Positions 49,632-59,150 of a DNA stretch of 64,000 nt are shown in pieces; positions within the stretch are counted from its first letter, which is position 1, and each line of letters starts with the position of its first letter. Below the pieces are notes generated by a model, which was given only the letters and a program-made list of their open reading frames with translations, was not told where the DNA came from and did no database searches. Made by a program: the position numbers and the translations under genes. Source of the DNA: Desulfitobacterium dehalogenans ATCC 51507 (GTDB lineage Bacteria > Bacillota > Desulfitobacteriia > Desulfitobacteriales > Desulfitobacteriaceae); assembly GCF_000243155.2 (NCBI RefSeq), contig NC_018017.1, positions 2,666,001-2,730,000 of the forward strand. The letters run 5' to 3'.

Positions 49632-51476
49632 TTATCTTAAGGCTTTCTCAAGTATTTCATTTAACCGATGGACCATACTCCGGGGATCCACGATAATTCC
49701 CGCTGCAATTTGTGCATTAGCAAAAAGTTGTTCAGCAGCCAGGGGAGCAAAGGAATCTTCGTTCTTTCTTAAATCGTTGAGACGTTGGATCAGGGCATGT
49801 TTAGGATTAATCTCCAGAATTCCGGCGGGAACATCCTGAATATCCCTATTCATCATCTGCATCATCCGCTGGATGCTATGAGTGCCGTAATGACTAAGGA
49901 TAATGGCGGGACTGTCTACCAAGCGCTTCGATTCACGGACTTCCGTCACTTTCATCCCCAGCACTTCCTTAAGCCAGCCGTTAAACTCCTTGAGTTCCTC
50001 CTCAGATAGAAGCTTTTCCTCTTCCGAGGCAGAATCCTCATCGGTCAGATTAAGGTCTCCATGATCGGCAGAGAGCAAACGTTTGCCATCATATTCCCTG
50101 ATCATATCAAAGACATAGTCATCGATTCCATCATAGGTATAGATCACTTCATAGTCTTTATTCTTAAAGACCTCCAAATAAGGGCCTTCTTCGATAATTT
50201 GCCGGGTCGGACCATTGATAAAATAGATGGCTTCTTGTCCTTCCTTCATCCGGCCCACATAATCCCCTAAAGAAATCAATTCCCCTTCTCCCGTCTTCGA
50301 GGACTCAAAGCGCAGAAGTTTCAGGATCTCCTGACGATGGGTAAAGTCGTTGGCTGCTCCTTCTTTAAGAAAAATACTGAACTCATTCCAAAATTCCTTA
50401 AAGATCTCAGGTTCATTTTTAGCCTGGTCATCCAGGTATTTTAAGAAGCGGCTGGTCACAGCCTTATTCAGTTTGGCAATTAAGGCACTATCCTGCATGG
50501 TCTCACGAGAAATGTTTAAGGGAAGTTCCTCGCTGTCTACCACTCCTCGTACAAAACGCAGCCACTCCGGCAGGATGTCCTTCGCTTTTTCCTGAATGAG
50601 GACTTTTTTGCAATAGAGGTTTACACCGGCCTCCATCCGTCCAAAGCCGAATTTCTCCAGGTTTGATTTGGGGACGAACATCAAGGTATTAATATTAATG
50701 GGAGCATCCGAGGAAAAGTGCATTTTCATTAAGGGCTCATCGTAGGCATTGGCGATATACTTGTAAAACTCCGTGTACTCTTCCTCTGAAATCTCATTCT
50801 TATTTTTCGTCCATAAGGCCTGGACCGTGTTGATCTTTTCCTCATTGACATAGACGGGATAAGGCACAAAACTGGAGTACTGCTTAATAATGCGCTTCAC
50901 GGTATCGGTCTGGGCAAAGGAATGAGCATCTTCTTTAAGATGAAGGGTAATGCTGGTTCCCCGTGGGAGATCCACTTCTTCAGAAATGCTGTAACTCCCT
51001 CTTCCATCGGATTCCCAACGGTAGCCCTGAGCATCAGGTTCATAGGACCGGGTGGTGAGGGATACTTTATCGGCCACCATGAAAGCGGAGTAGAAGCCTA
51101 CACCAAACTGACCGATCAGGTTCACATCCTTTTTATCCCCCGCTTCAGCTAAGCGCTGAACGAAAGCCTTAGAGCCGGAATGGGCGATGGTCCCTATGTT
51201 TTCGATTAAGCCCTCCTTGGTCATGCCAATACCTGCATCCGCAATGGTTAAGGTCTTGGCCTCTTCATCAGGAGTAATGCGAATCTCCAAGGAAAGTTCT
51301 TTATCCTTGATTTCTTGCCCGGATAGTTGCATATACCTTACTTTTTCCGAAGCATCAGCAGCATTGGAAATCAATTCGCGCAAAAAAATCTCCCGATCCG
51401 TATAAAGGGAGTTAATGACAATATCGAGCAGCTGCCTGATCTCTGTCTGGAACTCCTTGGTTTCAATCTGACTCAT
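49632..51476 (-). CDS. htpG: Molecular chaperone HtpG (Hsp90)
   Basis: ATP-dependent chaperone of 614 residues. N-terminal GHKL domain: LFLRELISNAADASEKVRYM-type helix with the ATP-site Asn, LTIADAGIGMTKEGL, GTIAHSGSKAF and LIGQFGVGFYSAFMVADKV. Middle domain: RFVRGVVDSEELPLNISRE, containing the catalytic Arg loop. The C-terminal dimerisation domain ends at LNEILEKALR. It starts behind GGAGGGTTTAAACA. No CIRCE or other heat-shock operator is visible in the 140-base leader. Confidence 0.95.
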   Translation of the reverse strand: MSQIETKEFQTEIRQLLDIVINSLYTDREIFLRELISNAADASEKVRYMQLSGQEIKDKELSLEIRITPDEEAKTLTIADAGIGMTKEGLIENIGTIAHSGSKAFVQRLAEAGDKKDVNLIGQFGVGFYSAFMVADKVSLTTRSYEPDAQGYRWESDGRGSYSISEEVDLPRGTSITLHLKEDAHSFAQTDTVKRIIKQYSSFVPYPVYVNEEKINTVQALWTKNKNEISEEEYTEFYKYIANAYDEPLMKMHFSSDAPININTLMFVPKSNLEKFGFGRMEAGVNLYCKKVLIQEKAKDILPEWLRFVRGVVDSEELPLNISRETMQDSALIAKLNKAVTSRFLKYLDDQAKNEPEIFKEFWNEFSIFLKEGAANDFTHRQEILKLLRFESSKTGEGELISLGDYVGRMKEGQEAIYFINGPTRQIIEEGPYLEVFKNKDYEVIYTYDGIDDYVFDMIREYDGKRLLSADHGDLNLTDEDSASEEEKLLSEEELKEFNGWLKEVLGMKVTEVRESKRLVDSPAIILSHYGTHSIQRMMQMMNRDIQDVPAGILEINPKHALIQRLNDLRKNEDSFAPLAAEQLFANAQIAAGIIVDPRSMVHRLNEILEKALR

Positions 51477-51647
51477 TGTTTAAACCCTCCATATTAATCC
51501 AATAGTATCTATTAAATATTTTAATCAAATTTGGTCAGAGGTCAAGCTTTGAAAAACTATCTTATCATCAGTAATATCTCCTTTACTATGTTAAAATAAA
51601 GGAAGTTTCACGACATGACCATTTCACACAATCGGGAGGAATCATCA

Positions 51648-52997
51648 ATGACCTTTTTGCCTCTATTGAACAGCGCTCTCGCTGCCTTGACCATCCTCAT
51701 CCTTATCCTGGTACTTATACAGTTTTCCAAATTCCAACGGGAGAACTCTACCCACCCTTTTCACTCTCAATTGCAAAACCTGGAAAACCAAATGGCACAA
51801 TTGGAAAAGAACCTAGAACGGCAGGAACGTCTTTTTCAAGAGGAGTTTGCCCGCAACCGGGAAGAGAATAATACCAACTTCCGTCAAGGGCGTGAAGAAA
51901 TGAGTCATGCCTTAAAACGTTTCAGCGACTCACAGCTTACCCAAATGTCGGAGATCGCCACTCTCCAGCGGAGTCAACTGGATATCTTCTCCAAGCAGCT
52001 CAACAACCTCTCCCAGACCAATGAGCAAAAGCTTGAGCATATGCGCAAAACCGTTGAGGAGCGACTTCAGCTTATTCAGCAGGATAATGCCCAAAAGCTG
52101 GAATTAATGCGGGTCACCGTAGATGAGAAGCTGACAAATACCTTAGAACAACGTCTTGGTGAGTCCTTTAAAATGGTGAGCGACCGGCTTGAACAAGTCC
52201 ACAAGGGTTTAGGAGAAATGCAAACCTTAGCTTCCGGTGTGGGGGACTTAAAAAAAGTCCTCACCAATGTAAAAACCCGGGGAACCTGGGGAGAGATTCA
52301 GCTGGGGAATCTGCTGGAACAGATCCTGACACCTGAGCAATATTCTATTAATGTTGCTACCAAAGCAGGCAGCAAGGATCGGGTGGAATTCGCCATCAAT
52401 ATTCCGGCTAAAGACAGAAATGATCGTATCGTTTATCTCCCCATTGATGCCAAATTTCCAGTGGAGGATTATAACCGCTTGCTGGATGCTCAGGAGCAGG
52501 GGGATCTCCCCCGTATCTCTGAAGCGGAGAAGGCTCTGGAATACCGTATCAAAACGGAAGCCAAATCCATTCATGAAAAATATGTGGATCCTCCGAATAC
52601 TACGGATTTCGGCATACTCTTTCTCCCTATTGAAGGTCTTTATGCCGAAATTCTCCGCCGTCCCGGACTCTGTGAATTGCTGCAACGAGATTATAAGGTG
52701 GTTATAGCAGGCCCTACAACTCTGGCCGCTCTGCTCAACAGTCTCCAGATGGGCTTCAGGACTCTGGCTATTGAAAAACGCTCCAGTGAGGTCTGGAATC
52801 TCCTGAGTGCGGTAAAGACTGAGTTTGGCAAATTCACGGAGATCCTGGAGAAGACCCAAAAGAAACTCCAGGAAGCCAGCAATACTATAGAGACCGCGAC
52901 TCGTAAGTCGCGGTCCATCGGCAGAAAACTAAAAGATGTTCAGACCCTACCCGTTGAGGAAAGCGAAGCATTGCTGGCTGCCGGGGAAGAGGAGTAG
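51648..52997 (+). CDS. rmuC: DNA recombination protein RmuC
   Basis: Protein of 449 residues; the ATG at 51648 follows CGGGAGGAATCATCA, preferred to the upstream in-frame ATG at 51615. An N-terminal membrane anchor (LNSALAALTILILILVLIQF), then a long coiled coil (about 35-200: LENQMAQLEKNLERQERLF and following), then the RmuC nuclease-like domain: KTRGTWGEIQLGNLLEQIL, VEFAINIPAKDRNDRIVYLPIDAKFPVEDY and DFGILFLPIEGLYAEILRRPG. RmuC limits inversions at short inverted repeats in E. coli, a role that may matter for a genome with repeat arrays, though this is only a thought. Confidence 0.93.
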   Translation: MTFLPLLNSALAALTILILILVLIQFSKFQRENSTHPFHSQLQNLENQMAQLEKNLERQERLFQEEFARNREENNTNFRQGREEMSHALKRFSDSQLTQMSEIATLQRSQLDIFSKQLNNLSQTNEQKLEHMRKTVEERLQLIQQDNAQKLELMRVTVDEKLTNTLEQRLGESFKMVSDRLEQVHKGLGEMQTLASGVGDLKKVLTNVKTRGTWGEIQLGNLLEQILTPEQYSINVATKAGSKDRVEFAINIPAKDRNDRIVYLPIDAKFPVEDYNRLLDAQEQGDLPRISEAEKALEYRIKTEAKSIHEKYVDPPNTTDFGILFLPIEGLYAEILRRPGLCELLQRDYKVVIAGPTTLAALLNSLQMGFRTLAIEKRSSEVWNLLSAVKTEFGKFTEILEKTQKKLQEASNTIETATRKSRSIGRKLKDVQTLPVEESEALLAAGEEE

Positions 52998-52999
52998 AG

Positions 53000-53044
53000 A
53001 GCCGCTGCCTGAGGAATAACACTGTCCTCCGGCAGCGGTTTCTT
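53000..53044 (+). terminator. rmuC terminator
   Basis: CCGCTGCC (53002-53009) / GGCAGCGG (53031-53038), with GAGGA / TCCTC paired inside, followed by TTTCTTG. Confidence 0.75.
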
Positions 53045-53064
53045 GACCCCTATCATCCAAGATT

Positions 53065-56000
53065 TTAGATACTTTGACCCTTCTCTATTTTCCCGGCAGA
53101 AGGAGCACCAGGGGCTATTCCTTTCTCTTCCCGGACGAGAATGCTGTACATTATGGGAACCACGATCAAGGTAAAGAGTGTGGAAATCAATAACCCACTC
53201 ATGAGGGCTACGGACATAGGTGTGAACAGATCACTTCCTGAAAAGGCCAGAGGAACCAGGCCGATAACTGTGGTCACAGCTGCCAGAATGATGGGACGAT
53301 AGCGGCGGTTGACCGCAAAAGTGCAGGCCTCATCGATGGACATTCCCTCTTCCCGGGCCAGGTTGATAAACTCAATCAGTAAAATCGCATTGCGGATGAC
53401 CAGGCCCATCAAGCTTACCACCCCTACTAACGCAGTAAAGGATAAGGGCTGGGCAAATATCATCAGCCCCGCTACTACTCCGATGATGGATAAGGGAATG
53501 GTAATGAAGATAATAGCCGGCTGCAAAAAGGAACGGAACTGAATCATGAGAATCACGTAGATAAGGAACAAGGCAAAAATCGCTGTGGTTCCCAGATTCC
53601 CGAAATTATCCTTGATATCTTTAGCTTCTCCTTCATAACTCACCGTCAGCCCGGAGAAGTCAAAGCCGGATTGGGCCAATCGTTGTTTCAGGGTGTTTTC
53701 AATGGTTACGGCACTGAACCCAGGTTGCACTTTCCCGGAAATGGTGACAGCCCGGACTCCATCGTACTTATTAATCGTAGGCACTGTGGATTGAAGATGG
53801 ATTTCCCCTAACTGCTTAAGGAGAACCTTATTCCCGGTTAGGGAGGATTTAATTCCCAAGTTCTCCAGATCCTCTTTGGTGCTCACATCGCTTTGGACCA
53901 TGATCGGATACTCATTGCCGGCGATGCGGAATAAGGAAGCTTCAGTACCGCTCAAAGCAATATTGATCTGTCTTTGGATGTCGTAGTTGGTAATGCCCAT
54001 AGTCGTGGCCCGCTCTGTATCCACATCCACCACAAATTCATACTCACCGGCAACATAGTCGTCCGCCACCTTCATCGCCCCGGGAATCCCCTCAAGCTCC
54101 TGGCGAATTAAGGCCACGGCATCCCTTACGTGCAGAGGATCTTCCCCACTGACCCGAACCTCTAGAGGATCTCCCGGGAGAGCCTTTTCCAGAAGCAATA
54201 CATCGGCAGATCCGCCGATTAAGCGCTGATCCAGTTGCTCTTGAAGGTGAAGGGCAAGGTCTTCATTGTTGTTGAATTTCCCTTTTGCCAAGTCCACTTT
54301 GAGCATGATTTGAGCAAAATCCTTAGAGGGCATGGCTTTGGGCAGTGCGATATAGAATTTCGGCAGACCACCTCCCAGGGCTGTGGAATAGCTCATGATC
54401 TCCTCATTTTCCTTAAGAATTCCTTCCACCTGGTCTGCTAGCTGGGCTGTAGCCGAAATATCTGAGGCACTTTCCGAATAGAGGTTAATATAAAAAACAT
54501 TCTTATCCGCTTTGGGGAAGAATTCGATATGAAGCTGGAACGCACCGTAAGAAGCTATGGCGATGAGTAAGACCAAGGCACACACGGTGGACTTTTTGTA
54601 TTTCATACCCACCCGCAAGGCGTACCCATAAACACGGCGCAGGAGAGTCCGCTTGTCATCCTCACCTTTCAGCTTGTCAAAAAATAAATAAGCCAGGACA
54701 GGGGTCACGGTAATGGCTACTAAAAAGGACGCGGTCACGGCAATTATAACCGTCTGAGGCAAAGATCTCAGAAATTCTCCAGCCGGACCGGGAACAAAGA
54801 GCATCGGTGAAAAGGCGGCGACAATGGTCAAGGTGGCTGAAAAGACAGGGATCACGGACTGCTTCATCCCCCGGATACAGGCCTCCATCTTTTCGAAGCC
54901 CTGATCAATGTGGACTTGAATGGCATCGATAATGACGATAGCATCATCCACAAGAATTCCCAGGGCTAAAATGAGGGCGGCAATGGATATTTCCTGAAGC
55001 TGTATTCCCAAAAGATACATAGCTATGAAAGTGATGATAATCGAGAGAGGAACTGCTGTGGAAGCTACTAAAGCATTCTTAAAGCCCATTCCCAAAAATA
55101 CCACGATCAGTACCAAAACCATGCCTTCCAATAGATTTTTAAAGAATTCAGCTACACTCTTTTCTACATCCGTCGGCTGATAAACCACCTCATCAAGGAT
55201 TAATTCCGCGGGCAGTTCGGATTTCAGTCGATCCAGCTCAGCGCGGACATCCTCACCAATAAGGAGGATATTGCGATTTTCTTCGAAAAAACCGCTCAAC
55301 ATAATGGTATTCTGCCCGTTATGCTTGAGCTGATAGCTGGAATCCTCAATATCCCAGCGAACTTCTGCCAGGTCCTTCAGGCGAATAGGGGCCCCGGTTT
55401 CAGCGGATACATCAATGATCATATTCTCTAAATCACTGAGTGATGTAAAAAGTCCGGGGGAGCTGACATTGATCTTCACCCGATTATTACTTAAAGATCC
55501 TGAGGGAATTTGCAGGTTTTGTGCTTGAATTAATGACACCAGCTCGGTAAGAGAGAGATTGTACTTATTCAACTCAGTCGTCTTCACTTCAATTTGGGCC
55601 ACTTTATTTTGAACACCGGCTACGGTAAAGCGGGAGATTCCGTCAATCTTGGCCAATCTGCTTTTAATTTGATCGGCGTAATCGGCAAGCTGTTCATAAG
55701 TATACCCCTCCCCGGAAAGGCTGATAATCATCCCTGCTGTTTCGGAGAGTTTGGTATCCATCTCGATGTCAAAGCACTCTGAAGGAATTTTTCCCTGGGC
55801 TCCATCGAGAATCCGCCCCAGCTCGTTCCAGGCATCCTTCACATCCACATCATTATAGAGTTCCAGCACGACGACTGAGAGACTGTTTTTGGTTATGGAA
55901 TGAGAACTCTTATAACCTGGAACTTCCCGGATTTCATCTTCAATCACCCTGCTCACTAATTTTTCCACGTCCTCAGGGGATGCTCCGGGATAAATGGTGG

Positions 56001-56154
56001 TAATGACCGCAAAAGGAGCGGATATATCCGGGCTCTCTTGCTTGGGGACAATATAATAGCTGTAGATCCCCCAAACAATGGCTAAGATAGTGAAAAAAAT
56101 AGTAAAGCGCCAATTATGGATAATGTGATAAATTATTCCTTTCTTATTGTTCAT
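53065..56154 (-). CDS. RND efflux transporter permease (AcrB/HAE1-like)
   Basis: Protein of 1029 residues from the ATG at 56154, inside the end of the adaptor gene. Twelve membrane segments and two large periplasmic-type loops. The proton-relay Asp residues are in ILALGILVDDAIVIIDAIQ (helix 4). MYLLGIQLQEISIAA, SYSTALGGGLPKFYIALPK and VVSLMGLVIRNAILLIEFI are further family landmarks. It works with the adjacent membrane-fusion lipoprotein under the TetR regulator. No outer-membrane factor gene is nearby, as expected in a monoderm or with an unlinked partner. Confidence 0.92.
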   Translation of the reverse strand: MNNKKGIIYHIIHNWRFTIFFTILAIVWGIYSYYIVPKQESPDISAPFAVITTIYPGASPEDVEKLVSRVIEDEIREVPGYKSSHSITKNSLSVVVLELYNDVDVKDAWNELGRILDGAQGKIPSECFDIEMDTKLSETAGMIISLSGEGYTYEQLADYADQIKSRLAKIDGISRFTVAGVQNKVAQIEVKTTELNKYNLSLTELVSLIQAQNLQIPSGSLSNNRVKINVSSPGLFTSLSDLENMIIDVSAETGAPIRLKDLAEVRWDIEDSSYQLKHNGQNTIMLSGFFEENRNILLIGEDVRAELDRLKSELPAELILDEVVYQPTDVEKSVAEFFKNLLEGMVLVLIVVFLGMGFKNALVASTAVPLSIIITFIAMYLLGIQLQEISIAALILALGILVDDAIVIIDAIQVHIDQGFEKMEACIRGMKQSVIPVFSATLTIVAAFSPMLFVPGPAGEFLRSLPQTVIIAVTASFLVAITVTPVLAYLFFDKLKGEDDKRTLLRRVYGYALRVGMKYKKSTVCALVLLIAIASYGAFQLHIEFFPKADKNVFYINLYSESASDISATAQLADQVEGILKENEEIMSYSTALGGGLPKFYIALPKAMPSKDFAQIMLKVDLAKGKFNNNEDLALHLQEQLDQRLIGGSADVLLLEKALPGDPLEVRVSGEDPLHVRDAVALIRQELEGIPGAMKVADDYVAGEYEFVVDVDTERATTMGITNYDIQRQINIALSGTEASLFRIAGNEYPIMVQSDVSTKEDLENLGIKSSLTGNKVLLKQLGEIHLQSTVPTINKYDGVRAVTISGKVQPGFSAVTIENTLKQRLAQSGFDFSGLTVSYEGEAKDIKDNFGNLGTTAIFALFLIYVILMIQFRSFLQPAIIFITIPLSIIGVVAGLMIFAQPLSFTALVGVVSLMGLVIRNAILLIEFINLAREEGMSIDEACTFAVNRRYRPIILAAVTTVIGLVPLAFSGSDLFTPMSVALMSGLLISTLFTLIVVPIMYSILVREEKGIAPGAPSAGKIEKGQSI

Positions 56155-57232
56155 GGGGGTTACCCTCACTTTGAATCCTGACTTTATGACCTTCCTTTAA
56201 ACTTTTCATCCCGCTAAACACATAACGCTCCCCTGAACTCAATCCCTCGACCCGGACGTTGAACCCTTGTACATCCATTAACTTAATATTCCTCTTGACC
56301 GCCCGATCTTCTTCAACAATAAAAACATAATCCTGCCCATCATTGAGGATGCAAGCCAAAGGAACCCAAATCCCGGGCGCTTCTCCCTGAGCGAATTTTA
56401 CCTCAGCTGTGGCTCCCAGATAATAGGAGTCACTGGGGAAGGGCTCAGTAATGAGGATTTCAGCAGTATAAGTCCGTGTTTGGGAGTCAGGAACGGCTTC
56501 CAGACGTTCGACTTTCCCCTTAGTCTTTTGGCCATCCACAGTGATTTCCACCGTATCCCCCACTTTTACCTTGTGAACATCATTTTGAGATAGGCCAACC
56601 GTTACTTTCTGTTCAGGGGAACGAATCACCACCGCAGGATATCCGGCGGCGATGTTTTCACTTTCCCGGAAAAGAATATCCACCACATAGCCTTCACCCT
56701 GCGCATAAAGCTGAGCGTCATTGAGCTGAATTTGTTTGGATTCCAGTTCAATCTTAGCCTGATTAAAGGTTGCTTCTTTTACATCACAATCCAGCTTAAC
56801 TTTTATAAGATCCGCTTCCGGCAGCGCACCTGCTTCATAGAGCTGTTCCAACTTCTGATAATTATCGCGCGCTTCTGTATAGGCTTTCTCCGCCTTGGTG
56901 ACATTGAGTTGGGAGGCTTGAACAGCTAACCCATACTCCGTCGTGTCCAAGGAAGCCAGTTTTTGACCCGACTTCACAAAGGCACCCTTTTCCACAGCGA
57001 TGTCCGTGAGTTTACCTGGAATCTTAAAACTATATTTTTTTACCTCCCCGGAGGAGGTAAGTCCTGTATAGCGCAGATCCACCGGAAAAGCTTCCTCTTT
57101 CGCTTCTTGTACTTGAACCAGTTGTTCTTTTTCTGGAGATGTTACATTCACCTCCTTTGTACATCCTCCCAAGATCAGGGTCAGGGTTAAAAGCATGACC
57201 GACGGCATGAGCACTCCAATACGCTTATTCAT
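56144..57232 (-). CDS. RND periplasmic adaptor lipoprotein (HlyD/membrane fusion family)
   Basis: Protein of 362 residues from the ATG at 57232 (GGGGAGGATAAGGATA upstream). Lipobox ILGGC. The barrel-sandwich halves VRYTGLTSSGEVKKYSFKIPGKLTDIAVEKGAFVKSGQKLASLD and YAQGEGYVVDILFRESENIAAGYPAVVI flank an alpha-hairpin (about 90-150, AVQASQLNVTKAEKAYTEARDNYQKLEQL). The C-terminal beta-barrel has VEITVDGQKTKGKVERLEAVPDSQTRTYTAEI. It is translationally overlapped by both neighbours (TetR stop and permease start), so the three genes form a tight operon. Confidence 0.9.
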   Translation of the reverse strand: MNKRIGVLMPSVMLLTLTLILGGCTKEVNVTSPEKEQLVQVQEAKEEAFPVDLRYTGLTSSGEVKKYSFKIPGKLTDIAVEKGAFVKSGQKLASLDTTEYGLAVQASQLNVTKAEKAYTEARDNYQKLEQLYEAGALPEADLIKVKLDCDVKEATFNQAKIELESKQIQLNDAQLYAQGEGYVVDILFRESENIAAGYPAVVIRSPEQKVTVGLSQNDVHKVKVGDTVEITVDGQKTKGKVERLEAVPDSQTRTYTAEILITEPFPSDSYYLGATAEVKFAQGEAPGIWVPLACILNDGQDYVFIVEEDRAVKRNIKLMDVQGFNVRVEGLSSGERYVFSGMKSLKEGHKVRIQSEGNPHEQ

Positions 57233-57797
57233 TATCCTTATCCTCCCCATGATTAAGAATCCCATAAAAGAATAGATTTTTCATTTGCTCAAAGAGTTGT
57301 TTGACGGTGATATCCTGGGACTCCAGCAATTTGGAATCAGCCGGCGTCATGAACAGGTTATGAATCATGGACACGATGATATCTGGATTAAAATCCAGAC
57401 GGATTTTCCCCATAGCCTGCCCTTCCTGGATCAGCGGATAGAAAATCTCCCGCCGAAACTCAGCCATTTTTTCAATCTTGACTTTTTCTTTGGGATAATA
57501 ACGATAGAGCTCATCCACCAGCCGAAAAGGAATATCCTCTGGGGTATACACCGTAAGCATGGCTTCAAATTTCTCCTGCCAGGTGGAATGCCGGCTCATC
57601 GCTTCTTTAAAGGTTCTTTTCTCAACTTCGATGATGCTGTCCACCAACTGGCTGATCAATTGATGTTTCGAGTCAAAAAATTTATAGATTGTTTTTTTGC
57701 TAATCCCTAATTCCCCGGCCACATCGTCCATGGTAAATCCCCGCAGCCCATAGCGTTGAATCAATTCATAGGCTTTCTCTAAGATGCGCTCACGCAA
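57225..57797 (-). CDS. TetR-family repressor of the RND operon
   Basis: Protein of 190 residues. The N-terminal helix-turn-helix is RGFTMDDVAGELGISKKTIYKFFDSKHQLISQLV (residues 19-52). The ligand-binding C-terminal domain is unremarkable. It is the first gene of the operon and overlaps the adaptor start by eight bases. By analogy with other TetR-RND systems it represses its own operon until a substrate binds. The leader holds CTAAATTAGTTTCCATAGG and GAAACTAGAGATACTAAATTAG-type half-sites that could be the operator (57810-57840). Confidence 0.9.
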   Translation of the reverse strand: MRERILEKAYELIQRYGLRGFTMDDVAGELGISKKTIYKFFDSKHQLISQLVDSIIEVEKRTFKEAMSRHSTWQEKFEAMLTVYTPEDIPFRLVDELYRYYPKEKVKIEKMAEFRREIFYPLIQEGQAMGKIRLDFNPDIIVSMIHNLFMTPADSKLLESQDITVKQLFEQMKNLFFYGILNHGEDKDNE

Positions 57798-57813
57798 TGC
57801 CAGTCCTCCCTAT

Positions 57814-57841
57814 GGAAACTAATTTAGTATCTCTAGTTTCC
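57814..57841. promoter_or_regulatory. Possible TetR operator
   Basis: GGAAACTAATTTAGTATCTCTAGTTTCC is an imperfect palindrome (GGAAACTA / TAGTTTCC, eight-base arms, 12-base centre) just upstream of the tetR start. Spacing and symmetry fit a TetR-type operator. Confidence 0.65.
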
Positions 57842-57867
57842 TATGCAACTCCTTTTCTGTCAAGACC

Positions 57868-57903
57868 ACTAAAATAAAAAAAGATGCAGCAAACTGCATC
57901 TTC
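57868..57903 (-). terminator. Terminator of the 57918 gene
   Basis: AAGATGCAG / CTGCATCTT with loop CAAA; on the minus strand it runs into TTTTTTTATTTT. Confidence 0.85.
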
Positions 57904-57917
57904 TCAAATTTATTGAC

Positions 57918-58586
57918 TCAAGGGCTCTCTCCTCGACCTTCTTCGAGAACTTCTCCATTGAGGACCCAAAAATAATTCTGCTCCTGGGCGCCAATCGGTT
58001 CCCCGCCGTGAGGTTCAAGCTGGATTTGACCCTTGAGTTCCCGGTGAAGACCCCATCTGAACAGTATCTTCAACCAACTCTGGAGAATCCGCTCTTCCTC
58101 ACCCTGTTCGCCCTTCCCTTTTATGTTTCCTTTGAAGTAGAAGTTTCTGCCACAATACTTTTGAATAATGGTGTTCCAAGCCAGTATAAAATTCGGGGCA
58201 TCTGTACCCAGGATCCCCTCTTCCCAATCCTTAAGCAATTGTTCCTGTCGCGGGCCGCTTAATTTTCCTGAACAGGATAAAAAAAGCACCTCATAGAATC
58301 CGCTGAATTGCTGCGCATAGCGCATATATTCCCTCTTGGCCCGTTCAAAGCTGTGGGGGTGCATTACAAGGCTGGCGACCCCTTGAGAAGAAGGAGATGG
58401 TTTCACCGGCACATGCTTCATTTCTTTTTTTGTAAGTATCATTTCCAAGGGTTTGGTCTCTTCTTTAGGCCGCGACCCTTTTTTCATAGTTTTGGGACTT
58501 TTCTGTCCAGGGGTATAACGTCTCGCGAAGTAAAATAATAGGATAATCCCGATGGCAACCACGATACTTTCCCAGCTACTTCTCAT
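57918..58586 (-). CDS. Hypothetical membrane-anchored protein
   Basis: Not recognised. 222 residues from the ATG at 58586 behind GGGGGGAAGT. One N-terminal anchor (SIVVAIGIILLFYFARRYT), then a basic linker rich in Lys/Pro/Ser (about 30-65). The soluble domain includes FERAKREYMRYAQQFSGFYEVLFLSCSGKLSGPRQEQLLKDWEEGIL and AWNTIIQKYCGRNFYFKGN. No catalytic motif is visible. It stands alone with a strong terminator, with its 3' end facing the RND operon. Confidence 0.6.
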   Translation of the reverse strand: MRSSWESIVVAIGIILLFYFARRYTPGQKSPKTMKKGSRPKEETKPLEMILTKKEMKHVPVKPSPSSQGVASLVMHPHSFERAKREYMRYAQQFSGFYEVLFLSCSGKLSGPRQEQLLKDWEEGILGTDAPNFILAWNTIIQKYCGRNFYFKGNIKGKGEQGEEERILQSWLKILFRWGLHRELKGQIQLEPHGGEPIGAQEQNYFWVLNGEVLEEGRGESP

Positions 58587-58845
58587 ACTTCCCCCCCTGT
58601 TCATTATGTTCTCAGGCCATCTGTTTCATCATATTCGGATGGACACAATTTTCTTCCTGATCAGTTCCATCTTCATTAATTTTATGCAGTTGTTGTAATT
58701 CCACTTTACGACATATTCATCTTATTTTCTATGTTTCTTGTCATTCTCCAGTATATCTTAGCAAATATCGATAAGCTTGTCATCCTAATAGTGCCGCAGG
58801 CGGCATGGAGTCTACTACGAAAAAGCCTCGAAAGCTGACTCTCCA

Positions 58846-59050
58846 GGATTTTGCTTTACACCGGTCGCTCCATAAGCTGCGCGGACAAAACTAACGCTCA
58901 AGCCCTCCGCTCCAAAAGGTGCCCGGCCAAATCGCTCCTGCTCAATGGCCGGTTGGAAACGTCCTGTTTCCAACCTTTCTCCGCTACGTGCTTTTCGCGA
59001 AGTTTTGTTTCCGCTCGCTTAAATTCGCTCCCTTTTGTAAAGCAAAATCC
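58846..59050. repeat. Structured 205-bp inverted-repeat element
   Basis: Perfect 15-base ends GGATTTTGCTTTACA (58846-58860) and TGTAAAGCAAAATCC (59036-59050). Inside, GCGG..AAAACT pairs with AGTTTTGT..CCGC, and a perfect hairpin GGTTGGAAAC / GTTTCCAACC lies at the centre. The whole can fold as one long branched hairpin. It sits in a 560-base gene-free interval. It could be a MITE-like repeat or a structured RNA. Confidence 0.6.
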
Positions 59051-59150
59051 TTGGGTGGTTTATCAGTATCTGTTCAAGTATCGTTTTAAGATGTTTTTTC
59101 ATCCTCTGCTGGTGCCGCCCGGCAAGGCCGGCTACCTTGCATTTTAATAC

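Noticed and set aside
58851-59147. 98-codon open frame on the plus strand
   Set aside because: It lies across the structured inverted repeat, lacks a ribosome binding site and has no protein-like composition.
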